Origin: Microlunatus speluncae
Lineage (GTDB): Bacteria; Actinomycetota; Actinomycetes; Propionibacteriales; Propionibacteriaceae
Reading direction: 5' to 3'
Assembly (NCBI RefSeq): GCF_009299835.1
Contig: NZ_VKCZ01000002.1
Span: forward strand, 62,001 to 126,000
DNA: 64,000 nucleotides
Below, piece by piece: positions 16,069-24,591 of this stretch (its first letter is position 1; every line of letters begins with the position of its first letter). Under the pieces are notes generated by a model, which searched no databases, was not told the DNA's origin, and saw only the letters and a program-made list of their open reading frames with translations. Both the position numbers and the translations under genes were made by a program.

Positions 16069-17469
16069 ATGAGCGGCTCCTCGACCGACCAGCCCGCCCC
16101 CGACGAGTTCGCCGGCGGGGGCCGGTTCGACGGCGACGAGTCCGGCCACGCCGGCGACTCCGACGAGCTGGCCCGGTCCGCCTGGCGTCGCGGCGCCCGG
16201 CTCGCCTCGCTGCCGATCGGGTACGCCGGCCGGGCCACGCTCGGCCTGGGCAAGAAGCTCGCCGGCACGCCCGCGGAGGCGGTGACCGAGGAGATGCAGC
16301 GCCGGGCCGCCGACCAGCTGTTCCGGGTGCTCGGCGAGCTCAAGGGCGGCGCGATGAAGTTCGGCCAGGCGCTGAGCATGTTCGAGTCGGCGCTGCCGGA
16401 GGAGTTCGCGGCGCCGTACCGGAAGCATCTGTCCCGGCTGCAGGACTCGGCGCCGCCGATGCCGACCTCCCGGGTCCATTCCGTGCTCGCCCGCGAGCTC
16501 GGCGGCGACTGGCGCAGCCGGTTCCGGTCCTTCGAGGCGCGACCGGCGGCCGCCGCGTCGATCGGTCAGGTGCACCGGGCGGTCTGGCAGGACGGGCGCC
16601 GGGTCGCGGTGAAGGTGCAGTATCCGGGCGCCGACGAGGCGCTGCGATCCGACCTGCGCCAGCTCGGCCGGCTGTCCCGGGTGATCTCGCCGCTGGTCGG
16701 CGGCATGGACGTCCAGCCGCTGGTGGACGAACTGACCGCGCGGATCGAGGAGGAGCTCGACTACACCATCGAAGCGGCCTCGCAGCAGCAGGCGGCGGAC
16801 GGGTTCGCCGGCCATCCCGACTTCGTGGTGCCGGCGGTGATCGCCCACACCTCGCGGGTGATGGTCACCGAATGGCTGGACGGGATCCCGATGTCACGGG
16901 CGGAGGCGTTCGAGCCGGAGCGCCGCAACCGGGTCGCGCTGCGCTATGTCCGGTTCCTGTTCGCCGGGCCGTCGACGGTCGGGCTGTTGCACGCCGACCC
17001 GCACCCGGGCAACTTCCTGATCCTGGCCGACGACCGGCTCGGCGTCGTCGACTTCGGTCTGGTGGCTCGGCTACCCGAGGGCCTGCCGCCGGCGATGGGC
17101 CGGATCCTGCGGATCGCCCGGTCCGGAGACGCCGCGATGGTGGCGGCCGGGCTGCACGCGGAAGGCTTCGTTCCCTCCGACGTCGACGCCGAAGATCTGC
17201 TCGACTACCTGAGCCCGTTCGTCGAGCCGGCGACGGTGCCCGAGTTCGAATTCACCCGGGACTGGATGCGGGCCCAGTTCCACCGGGTGAAGGATCCGCA
17301 CTCCTCCAACGGCGTTGCGACCCGGCTCAACCTGCCGCCGAGTTATCTGCTGATCCACCGGGTCTGGCTCGGCGGCATCGCGGTGCTGTCCCAGCTGCAC
17401 GCGCGGGCGCCGTTCGCTTCCGTACTGGAGGAATTCCTGCCCGGGTACGCCGAGCCGAAGCCGGGATGA
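16069..17469 (+). CDS. ABC1/AarF (UbiB) family atypical kinase
   Basis: A 466-residue protein. After an acidic N-terminus it has the family-specific K-x-G-Q motif (GAMKFGQALSMFE), an Ala-rich loop (PAAAASIGQVHRA) in place of a glycine loop, V-A-V-K-V-Q-Y-P-G with the ATP lysine, E-x-D-Y, the catalytic L-H-A-D-P-H-P-G-N-F and the V-V-D-F-G metal motif. Members bind ATP and act in isoprenoid-quinone or lipid metabolism. Which applies here is not known. It overlaps the next small gene by 4 bp. Confidence 0.93.
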   Translation: MSGSSTDQPAPDEFAGGGRFDGDESGHAGDSDELARSAWRRGARLASLPIGYAGRATLGLGKKLAGTPAEAVTEEMQRRAADQLFRVLGELKGGAMKFGQALSMFESALPEEFAAPYRKHLSRLQDSAPPMPTSRVHSVLARELGGDWRSRFRSFEARPAAAASIGQVHRAVWQDGRRVAVKVQYPGADEALRSDLRQLGRLSRVISPLVGGMDVQPLVDELTARIEEELDYTIEAASQQQAADGFAGHPDFVVPAVIAHTSRVMVTEWLDGIPMSRAEAFEPERRNRVALRYVRFLFAGPSTVGLLHADPHPGNFLILADDRLGVVDFGLVARLPEGLPPAMGRILRIARSGDAAMVAAGLHAEGFVPSDVDAEDLLDYLSPFVEPATVPEFEFTRDWMRAQFHRVKDPHSSNGVATRLNLPPSYLLIHRVWLGGIAVLSQLHARAPFASVLEEFLPGYAEPKPG

Positions 17470-17654
17470 GCGACGCGCAGCCGGCCGTCGATCCGTTGCG
17501 CTGCTCGGAATGCGACCGATCGCCCGAGCCGGCCGAGCCGACCTGGGCCTGGAGCCGCGAGCGACTCGATGACCGGTTGTTGATCTTGTGCCCGGCCTGC
17601 ACCCGTGATCATTCCCGGAGCATCGAGGCCAAGCTCGACCGCGACTGGTGGTGA
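17466..17654 (+). CDS. Small two-knuckle zinc-ribbon protein (62 aa)
   Basis: The ATG lies within the stop of the ABC1 kinase gene (ATGA), so it is translationally coupled. Two C-x-x-C motifs (R-C-S-E-C-D-R and L-C-P-A-C-T-R-D-H) are separated by about 30 residues, typical of a zinc ribbon. It ends W-W. No family name is recognised. A 26-bp near-perfect palindrome starts 10 nt after the stop. Confidence 0.8.
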   Translation: MSDAQPAVDPLRCSECDRSPEPAEPTWAWSRERLDDRLLILCPACTRDHSRSIEAKLDRDWW

Positions 17655-17664
17655 TCAGAAGCAG

Positions 17665-17736
17665 CACGGTCCGCCGAGTGATCAGAACTGACCCGCGCCT
17701 GCGCGCGCACCACTTCTGACCACTCGGCGGACCGTG
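17665..17736. repeat. Long palindrome with TCAGAACTGA core, copy 3
   Basis: Arms 17665-17690 and 17711-17736 match at 24 of 26 positions with a 20-nt GC-rich loop. It lies between the convergent zinc-ribbon gene and whiB7 and shares its inner core with the palindromes at 2523 and 63294. Likely role: 3'-end structure or terminator for the + strand operon. Confidence 0.75.
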
Positions 17737-17766
17737 ATGATCATCATCATGAGAGTGCCCGGGCCA

Positions 17767-17787
17767 GCCACAGCCGGAGGCTGTGGC
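17767..17787 (-). terminator. Hairpin downstream of whiB7
   Basis: Perfect 9-bp stem (17767-17775 with 17779-17787) and 3-nt loop, about 100 nt beyond the whiB7 stop on the minus strand. There is no U-tract. The rest of the 17737-17890 gap shows only GATGATCATCATCAT-like sequence. Confidence 0.45.
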
Positions 17788-17889
17788 CGAGCCTGATCAT
17801 GGCGGGCACGCCCGCCCCCGAGCCGGCGGCGGCGGACGGACCTGCCGATTCCAGGTCCACCTCCGCCGGCCGCCGGACTTCCGTGCGGA

Positions 17890-18204
17890 TCATGCCGCGG
17901 CCTCGCCCGTCCCGGTCTCGTTGAACGGATCAACCGGGTACTTGCGCGGCCGACCGCGCGGCCGCTTCCGCGCCACCACGACGCCGGACACGAACAGCTC
18001 GCCGCCCCAGACGCCCCACGGCTCACGCCGCTCGAGGGCGCCGGCCAGGCACTCCGCGACGACCGGGCAGTCCTTGCAAAGGGCCTTCGCCGCCTCGACA
18101 TCGGCCGGGGACTCGGCGAAGAAGACTTCCGGATCAACCTGCCGACAGGGCAGCTTCTCCAGTTCCTGCGCTGAACCAAGTGACTCCAGCACTGAGACAG
18201 TCAC
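17890..18204 (-). CDS. whiB7: WhiB7-type iron-sulfur transcriptional activator
   Basis: A 104-residue protein. The four cluster cysteines are C20, C43, C46 and C52 (C ... C-x-x-C ... C). The G-V-W-G-G turn is at 64-68, followed by the AT-hook R-G-R-P-R-K (83-88) that separates WhiB7 from other Wbl proteins. It binds the primary sigma factor and switches on intrinsic antibiotic-resistance genes, including its own promoter. The GTG start at 18204 has a strong AAGGAGG site. Its place downstream of uvrD2 is the conserved actinobacterial position. The long leader with a terminator is listed separately. Confidence 0.95.
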   Translation of the reverse strand: MTVSVLESLGSAQELEKLPCRQVDPEVFFAESPADVEAAKALCKDCPVVAECLAGALERREPWGVWGGELFVSGVVVARKRPRGRPRKYPVDPFNETGTGEAAA

Positions 18205-18278
18205 TTGTTCACCTCCTTGATCAATTTCGGCCTTGGTACGGATCGTCCGGAGAGATCGATCCGACTTTCTGAGCCGGG

Positions 18279-18323
18279 AAATCACAAAGGCCGTGAATCC
18301 CGGTTGTCTGGGAGTCACGGCCT
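18279..18323 (-). terminator. Intrinsic terminator (attenuator) in the whiB7 leader
   Basis: Read on the minus strand, a 9-bp perfect outer stem (18315-18323 with 18288-18296), one mismatch, and a 4-bp inner stem close an 8-nt loop. TTTGTGATTT follows. It lies 75 nt before the whiB7 start and 22 nt after the leader ORF stop. A small stem overlapping that stop (18334-18339 with 18348-18353) precedes it. This matches the attenuation known for whiB7/wblC leaders in other actinobacteria. Confidence 0.8.
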
Positions 18324-18345
18324 GGAGGCTGCGCGGTGTTTGGAG

Positions 18346-18705
18346 CTACACCGGCGGACTACAGGTTCTTCGTCCCAAACGGGTGGAGAACTTGGTGGCG
18401 GCCTTGCCACGGGCGGACTTCTGATGCGTGGTCGTACCTGGGCCCTGATGACCCTCGACCGAGCCTTCGATCCGGTTCTGGCGCTGCGGAGCCGGAACCA
18501 TGACCGGACGCGGGTCGCAGGAGACGCACGGCTGGGTCGGCACGGCCATGTCGGCGCCGAAATCGGCGACGCAGAGCAGGGCGGGGCCGGTGGGCAGCTC
18601 GGAACCCGTGACCGGGCGACGGCCGAGCAGCGCGACGGAGGCGCGTGAAGCAAGATCAACTCGAGTGTTGATCTTGTTCTGGATGATCAAGGTTTTGGTG
18701 TCCAT
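18346..18705 (-). CDS. 119-codon leader ORF upstream of whiB7
   Basis: The ATG is preceded by GAGGAGG at good spacing. Codons after the first ~20 are strongly G/C-ending, so the frame looks translated. The product is basic and Pro-rich with one C-V-S-C motif and ends S-P-P-V. It matches no family I know. Near the start, 18651-18659 and 18666-18674 form a perfect 9-bp palindrome. It may encode a small protein co-transcribed with whiB7, or serve mainly as the regulatory uORF that senses ribosome stalling. Confidence 0.55.
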   Translation of the reverse strand: MDTKTLIIQNKINTRVDLASRASVALLGRRPVTGSELPTGPALLCVADFGADMAVPTQPCVSCDPRPVMVPAPQRQNRIEGSVEGHQGPGTTTHQKSARGKAATKFSTRLGRRTCSPPV

Positions 18706-18788
18706 GTCGCGCCTCCTCTCAGGAATCTCTGACTTGCTCTTTTTCAGCTCTCCGGCCGTACCCGTCCGTCCGGCCGGTGAGCCGACGA

Positions 18789-20996
18789 TTAGCTTAAGGA
18801 ACCGTCTGCCGCGGATGCAAACTCTTTTCGCAATAATCTCAGATTATTTGACAAATTCTCCTCGGTGCCCGATGCGCCGCCCGTCCCGGGTGTCGATCCG
18901 GCCAGGACGGAGAGCACCTGCTCGCCGTACTTGGTCACCTTCGACAGCCCGAGTCCGTGGATCTTGATCAGGTCCTCCCGCCGGGCCGGCGCTGCCTCGG
19001 CGATCGCCACCAGCGTGGCGTCGGTGAAGATGCAGTAGGCCGGCAACCCTTCGGCGGCGGCCGCCTCCTTGCGCCAGACCTTCAACGCCTCCAACGCGCC
19101 TTCGTCGTAGGTCGACGGGCAGTCCTCGTGCCGGCCGAGCTTGCGCTCCGCGGCGCCGGAGAGCTGGCGGCCACAACTGCGGCAGCGAGCGGACAGTTCC
19201 GACCGGCGCCGAGCGGCGGCGTCCGATCTGGTGCCCGGCCCGGACCGCCGATCGGCCGGCGAGAGCAGGTGATCCAGGAACCGGGACGGCTTGCGGACCG
19301 CGCCGCCGCCGTTTCGGGTGCGGGCCCAGGAGACCCGCAGCCGGCGGCGGGCCCGGGTCACCCCGACGTAGAGCAGCCGACGTTCCTCCGCCTGCTGATC
19401 GGGGGTGTCGGCCAGGACGAACGGGATCGAGCCCTCCTGCACCCCGTACAGGGCCACCGCGTCCCACTCCAGGCCCTTGGCCGAGTGCAGCGTGGACAAG
19501 GTGACGCCTTGGGCGGTCGGCACCTGTTGCGCCTCGGCCCGTCGCTCCAACTCGGCGGCGATCCCGGCCAGGTCGATCGTCCCGCCGTCCTCCGACGCCG
19601 CGGTCGCGAGATCCTCGGCCACCGCGACCAGGGCCGCCAGCGACTCCCAGCGTTCCCGGACGGCGCCGGCCCCGGTCGGCGGTTCCGGCGTCCAGCCGAG
19701 GGCGCCGAACAGCGCCTTGAGCCGACCCACCCCACTGGCCCCTTCAGCCGCGGCGTCGACCTCGACCCGGGCCTCGGTCCGCAGCGTCAGCAACGCCTGC
19801 CGGACCTCGGGTCGTTCGTAGAACCGCTCCCCGCCGCGGACCAGGTACGGGATCCCGGCCTCGGCCAGCGCCTGCTCGATCGGCGGGCTCTGCGCGTTGA
19901 TCCGGAACAGCACCGCCATCTCCCGGTACGACGTCCCGGCGGTGGCCAGCCGGCGCAACCAGTCCGCGATCGCGGTCGCCTCGGCCGACTCGCTGGCCGC
20001 CTCCGCGAACTCGACCGCCTGGCCGGACGGCTGCTGCGCGACCAGGGTGACCGCGCCCAGCCCGCCGTTGATCGGAGCCCGTTCCATGATCTTGTTCGCC
20101 ACCCCGACGACCTCCGGCGTCGACCGGTAGTCGCGGACCAGCTTGATCACCGTGGCACCGGGATGGCGGCGGCCGAACCCGGTCAGGAAGTCGGCCTGCG
20201 CACCGGCGAAGGAGTGGATGGTCTGCGCCGGATCGCCGACCACGCAGAGATCGGCCCGGTCGCCCCGCCACAGATCGAGCAGCGCCTGCTGGATCGGGCT
20301 GACGTCCTGATATTCGTCCACCACCAGGTGCCGATAGGTGCTCCGGACCTGGTCGGCGACCTCGGGGTGATCGGAGATCAGCGCGGCGGCGCAGAGCAGG
20401 ATGTCCTCGAAGTCGATCCGGCCCCGCTCCCGCTTGACCTCCTCGTAGCCGGCGAAGACGCGGGCCACGGTTTCATGATCGAATGCGGCCAGGCTGCGGT
20501 GCCGGGCGGTCGCGACCTGCGCGTACTCCTCCGGGCCGACGTTGCTCACCTTGGCCCAGGCGATCTCGCCGACCAGGTCCCGCAGGCGCGGGGTGTCGAC
20601 GGTGACCCGGAGCCGCCCCGCGGCGTCGGCGACCGCGCCCATCCGATGGTCCAGCACGCCGGGCAGCTCGCCGCCGTACGTCCGCGGCCAGAAATACTGC
20701 GCCTGCCGCAGCGCAGCGGAGTGGAAGGTCCTGGCCTGCACCCCCGGCACCCCCAACTGCTGCAGCCGGCCACGCATCTCTCCCGCGGCCCGCTGGGTGA
20801 AGGTGACCGCAAGCACCGCCCCCGGCCGGTACACCCCGGTCGCGACTCCATAGGCGATCCGATGGGTGATCGCCCGCGTCTTGCCGGTGCCGGCCCCCGC
20901 GATCACCGCGACCGGCCCGCGCAACGTGGTGGCAACCTCTTGCTGCTCCGGATCCAGCGCCGAGATCAACCGATCGGGATCCGCGACACCAGCCAT
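18789..20996 (-). CDS. uvrD2: ATP-dependent DNA helicase UvrD2
   Basis: A 735-residue SF1A helicase. Walker A G-A-G-T-G-K-T is near residue 36, V-D-E-Y-Q-D is motif II, T-L-H-S-A-K-G-L-E-W is motif V-like, and V-T-R-A-R-R-R-L is motif VI. The C-terminus has the four-cysteine cluster diagnostic of UvrD2 (C-R-S-C ... C, about 603-626) and an HRDC-like domain (to about 715; K-I-H-G-L-G-L-S-K). In mycobacteria UvrD2 is an essential 3'-5' helicase. Directly downstream is whiB7, as in that genus; divergent upstream is recC. Confidence 0.95.
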   Translation of the reverse strand: MAGVADPDRLISALDPEQQEVATTLRGPVAVIAGAGTGKTRAITHRIAYGVATGVYRPGAVLAVTFTQRAAGEMRGRLQQLGVPGVQARTFHSAALRQAQYFWPRTYGGELPGVLDHRMGAVADAAGRLRVTVDTPRLRDLVGEIAWAKVSNVGPEEYAQVATARHRSLAAFDHETVARVFAGYEEVKRERGRIDFEDILLCAAALISDHPEVADQVRSTYRHLVVDEYQDVSPIQQALLDLWRGDRADLCVVGDPAQTIHSFAGAQADFLTGFGRRHPGATVIKLVRDYRSTPEVVGVANKIMERAPINGGLGAVTLVAQQPSGQAVEFAEAASESAEATAIADWLRRLATAGTSYREMAVLFRINAQSPPIEQALAEAGIPYLVRGGERFYERPEVRQALLTLRTEARVEVDAAAEGASGVGRLKALFGALGWTPEPPTGAGAVRERWESLAALVAVAEDLATAASEDGGTIDLAGIAAELERRAEAQQVPTAQGVTLSTLHSAKGLEWDAVALYGVQEGSIPFVLADTPDQQAEERRLLYVGVTRARRRLRVSWARTRNGGGAVRKPSRFLDHLLSPADRRSGPGTRSDAAARRRSELSARCRSCGRQLSGAAERKLGRHEDCPSTYDEGALEALKVWRKEAAAAEGLPAYCIFTDATLVAIAEAAPARREDLIKIHGLGLSKVTKYGEQVLSVLAGSTPGTGGASGTEENLSNNLRLLRKEFASAADGSLS
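18791..18829 (-). promoter_or_regulatory. Probable WhiB7-autoregulated promoter
   Basis: On the minus strand: AAAAGAG, then TTTGCA (18816-18821) as -35, an 18-19 nt spacer, and TTAAGCT (18791-18797) as -10. An A-rich block immediately upstream of -35 is the known feature of WhiB7-dependent promoters. The -10 overlaps the uvrD2 stop codon (18789-18791), so whiB7 transcription starts within the end of uvrD2. Confidence 0.55.
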
Positions 20997-21171
20997 CCCC
21001 CCACCCTAAACTCCCCCACTGACCCCCTCCCCCAAACCCGCCGACCCGTCACCTCCGCGGGCATTTCTGCGGCGTGTCGCAGCGGATCTGACGGCTCGAT
21101 CAGCGGTGCGGACCTGATTGACCGGAAGGGGTCGCTCGACTGTCGGCCGGGAGCCCTAGGGTGGCCTGATC

Positions 21172-24100
21172 ATGAGCCTGCACCTCCATCGCGCCGAACG
21201 GTCCGACCGGTTGGTGGCCGCCCTCGGCGAGGTGCTGAGCCGGCCACTGGCCGATCCGTTCGCGACCGAGATCGTCTGCGTCCCGACGCACGGTGTCGAG
21301 CGCTGGCTGTCGCAGCAGCTCTCGCACCGATTGGGTACGGGAGCGACCGGCGAGGACGGGGTCTGCGCGGGCGTCGACTTCCCGTCGCCGTACCGGCTCG
21401 CGGCCCGGGCCACCGCGGCGGTGACCGGCATCGAGCCGGGCGCCGACCCGTGGCAGCCGCAGCGGGCGGTCTGGCCGCTGCTGGCCGAGATCGATGCGGC
21501 TCGGACCGAGGCGTGGGCGGCACCGCTGTGGGCGTTCCTCGGTCGCGGTGCCGACCCGCTGGACGGTGAGCGGACCGACGGCGACGCCCGCGGCGGTCGG
21601 CGCTGGTCGATCGCCCAGCACCTGGCCGAGCTCTTCGCCGCGTACGCGAGCAGCCGGCCGGCAATGCTGCTGGACTGGCTGGACGGTCGCGACGTCGGCC
21701 CGGGCGGCTGGGTGCTCGGCCCGGACCGGCGCTGGCAGGCCGAGCTGTGGCGCCGGCTGCGGGCCCGGCTGGAGCTGCCCAGCCCGGCCGAGCGGATCGG
21801 ACCGGTCTGCGACCGGCTGGCCGAGGAACCGTCACTGAGCGACCTGCCCGATCGGCTGTCGGTGTTCGGCCCGACCCGGGTGCTGCCCGATCATTTGCGG
21901 CTGCTGACGACCCTGGCCCGGCACCGCGACGTCTACTTCTGGTTGACCCAGCCGTCGCCGGTGCTCTGGGACCGGATCGCCGAGAACCTTCGCAGCACCG
22001 ACCGCGCCGGCTCGCTGATCGGGCCCCGCAGTGACGACCCCACCGTCGACCTGCCCCAGCACGGGCTGCTCGCCTATCTCGGCCGGGACAGCCGGGAGCT
22101 GCAACTGACCCTGTTGGACGGCGTCGCCGAGGTGACCCAGCACCATCACCCGGCCGAGCCCGCCACGGAGCCCGAACCGACCAGCCTGCTCCGCTGGTTG
22201 CAGCACGATCTCGCCGCCGACCGCGACCTGACCGCTCCGGTGCCGGACCGGCGGCTGCGGCCGGACGACGGCAGCATCGGCCTGCACGCCTGCCACGGTC
22301 CCGACCGCCAGGTCGAGGTGCTCCGGGAGGTGCTGCTGGGCCTGCTCGCCGACGACCCGACCCTGGAGCCGCGCGACATCATCGTGATGTGCCCCGACAT
22401 CGAGACCTTCGCGCCGTTGATCTCGGCCGGCTTCGGGCTGGCCGACGCGGCGCCGGATCAGGCTCACCCCGGGCATCAGCTGCGGGTCCGGCTGGCCGAC
22501 CGGTCACTGCGGCAGCTGAATCCGTTGCTGCACACGCTGTCGACGCTGTTTGATCTTGCTACGTCGCGGATCGAGGCGGCCGCGGTGCTGGATCTGATCT
22601 CGACCGAACCGGTGGCCCGGAAGTTCTCCTTCTCCGATGATGATCTGGCTCGGATCGCCGATCTGATCGAGCGGTCCGGCGTCCGCTGGGGGCTCGATCC
22701 GCAGCACCGGGCCGCGTTCTCGATGTCGGCCTTCGGCCAGAACACCTGGGCCGCGGGCCTGGACCGGCTGCTGCTCGGCATCGCGATGGACGAGTCGGGG
22801 CACCATTTTCTCGGTACGGCGCTGCCGCTCGACGACATCGATTCCTCCGACGTCGATCTGGTCGGCCGGCTCACCGAATGCGTGCAGCGGATCCGATCGG
22901 CGGTGATCGACTTCGGCCAGGCCCGGACGCTGCCGGACTGGATCAACCTGGCCCGGGACGCGATCCAGGCGTTGACGGCGGTCGGCCGGGCCGACTCGTG
23001 GCAGCTCGGTCATGCCTATGGCGAGCTGGCCCGGATCGCCGATTCCGCCGAGAAGATCGCCGTCGCCGCGGCCGAGGATGATCAACTCGCCGAGGCGGCG
23101 ACGCAACTGCGCCCGGCCGAGATGCGGGCCCTGTTCGCCGACTCGTTCCGTGGCCGGCCGAGTCGGGCCAACTTCCGGACCGGGACGCTGACGATGTGCA
23201 CGATGACCCCGATGCGGTCGGTGCCGCACCGGGTGGTGGTGCTGCTCGGTGTCGACGACGGGGTGTTCCCGCGCCACACCTCGATCGACGGTGACGACAT
23301 CGTGGCGGCCCAGCCGTGGATCGGCGACCGGGACCCGCGGACCGAGGACCGGCAGCTGCTGCTGGACGCGATCCTGTCGGCCGAGGAGCGGCTGGTGGTG
23401 ATCTATTCCGGTGCGGATCCCCGGACCGGCGCGGCCAAGCCGCCGGCGGTTCCGATCGGCGAACTGCTGGACACCCTCGACCGAACCGCCATCCCGGCCG
23501 ACGGCCGGTCGGTCCGGTCCATGATCACGATCCCGCACCCGTTGCAGCCGTTCGACCCGAGGAACTTCGCGACCGGTGATCATGATCATCCGTTCAGCTT
23601 CGACCGGCAGGCGTTGCGGGGGGCTCGGGCCATGATCAGTCCGCGGCAGCCGGCGGTGTCGCCGTACGCGATCGAGGCGTTGCCGCCACGGCCGGCCGAC
23701 GACGTGATCGACCTGACCGACTTGACCCGGTTCTTCGGCCATCCCGTCCGGGCGTTGCTGCGAATGCGGGCGGGTCTGTTTCTGTTCGAGGACGACGAGC
23801 AGCTCGATGATCAGATCCCGATCGAGCTGGACGGGTTGCAGTCCTGGTCGGTCGGCGACCGGATGCTCCGGCTGCTGTTGCAGGGCGGTGATCTTGATCA
23901 ACTTGTGGCGGCCGAGTGGCGCCGCGGCACCTTGCCGCCACAACGGTTCGGCAGCAAGGCGCTGGGCCCGGTGATCGATCAGGTGCGCGAGCTGGCCGCC
24001 GGCGCCGAGGAGTTCCTGACCGGGCCGGCACGCGGCATCGACATCACCGCCGAGGCCGGCGACGCCGTGATCACCGGCACGCTGCCGGGTGTCCGGGAAG

Positions 24101-24591
24101 GCGGGCCGGTCAGCGTCGCGTACTCCCGGCTGGGGCCGAAGCACCGGCTGTCGTCCTGGATCGAGCTGTTGGCCCTGACCGCGACCGAGCCCGACCGGGA
24201 GTGGCGGGCGGTGACGATCGGCCGGCGCGGCCGCTCGATCCTCGGCCCGGTGCCGGCCAAGATCGCCCAACTGCTGCTCGGCGATCTGGTCGAGCTGTAC
24301 CGGACCGGGCTGGAGGCACCGCTGCCGCTGCCACCGAAGGCGTCCTGTGAGTACGCCCGGCTGAGCCTGGCCGGCCGGCCGATCGAGCCGCTGCTGGGCA
24401 AGCTCGCCCAGCTCTACGGCGAGGATCTCGATCCTTCGTACGAACAGGTGATCGGCCCCGATCTTGATCACCTCATGGCTGAGCGGGCCCGGCCCGACGA
24501 GCGGCGCGGCGACATCGACGAGCCGACCCGGTTCGGCGCCCTGGCTCGCCGGCTGTGGCAGCCGCTACTACGCGGGGAGGACCTGCGATGA
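21172..24591 (+). CDS. recC: Exodeoxyribonuclease V subunit RecC
   Basis: A 1139-residue protein, close to E. coli RecC (1122). The N-terminal H-R-A-E-R-S-D-R-L and P-T-H-G-V-E-R-W-L-S-Q-Q-L segments are typical of RecC, and the fold is a helicase/nuclease remnant without a Walker lysine. RecC holds the RecBCD complex and scans for Chi. It is first in a recC-recB-recD operon, overlaps recB by 4 bp, and is divergent from uvrD2 across 175 nt with no evident motif. Confidence 0.95.
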   Translation: MSLHLHRAERSDRLVAALGEVLSRPLADPFATEIVCVPTHGVERWLSQQLSHRLGTGATGEDGVCAGVDFPSPYRLAARATAAVTGIEPGADPWQPQRAVWPLLAEIDAARTEAWAAPLWAFLGRGADPLDGERTDGDARGGRRWSIAQHLAELFAAYASSRPAMLLDWLDGRDVGPGGWVLGPDRRWQAELWRRLRARLELPSPAERIGPVCDRLAEEPSLSDLPDRLSVFGPTRVLPDHLRLLTTLARHRDVYFWLTQPSPVLWDRIAENLRSTDRAGSLIGPRSDDPTVDLPQHGLLAYLGRDSRELQLTLLDGVAEVTQHHHPAEPATEPEPTSLLRWLQHDLAADRDLTAPVPDRRLRPDDGSIGLHACHGPDRQVEVLREVLLGLLADDPTLEPRDIIVMCPDIETFAPLISAGFGLADAAPDQAHPGHQLRVRLADRSLRQLNPLLHTLSTLFDLATSRIEAAAVLDLISTEPVARKFSFSDDDLARIADLIERSGVRWGLDPQHRAAFSMSAFGQNTWAAGLDRLLLGIAMDESGHHFLGTALPLDDIDSSDVDLVGRLTECVQRIRSAVIDFGQARTLPDWINLARDAIQALTAVGRADSWQLGHAYGELARIADSAEKIAVAAAEDDQLAEAATQLRPAEMRALFADSFRGRPSRANFRTGTLTMCTMTPMRSVPHRVVVLLGVDDGVFPRHTSIDGDDIVAAQPWIGDRDPRTEDRQLLLDAILSAEERLVVIYSGADPRTGAAKPPAVPIGELLDTLDRTAIPADGRSVRSMITIPHPLQPFDPRNFATGDHDHPFSFDRQALRGARAMISPRQPAVSPYAIEALPPRPADDVIDLTDLTRFFGHPVRALLRMRAGLFLFEDDEQLDDQIPIELDGLQSWSVGDRMLRLLLQGGDLDQLVAAEWRRGTLPPQRFGSKALGPVIDQVRELAAGAEEFLTGPARGIDITAEAGDAVITGTLPGVREGGPVSVAYSRLGPKHRLSSWIELLALTATEPDREWRAVTIGRRGRSILGPVPAKIAQLLLGDLVELYRTGLEAPLPLPPKASCEYARLSLAGRPIEPLLGKLAQLYGEDLDPSYEQVIGPDLDHLMAERARPDERRGDIDEPTRFGALARRLWQPLLRGEDLR

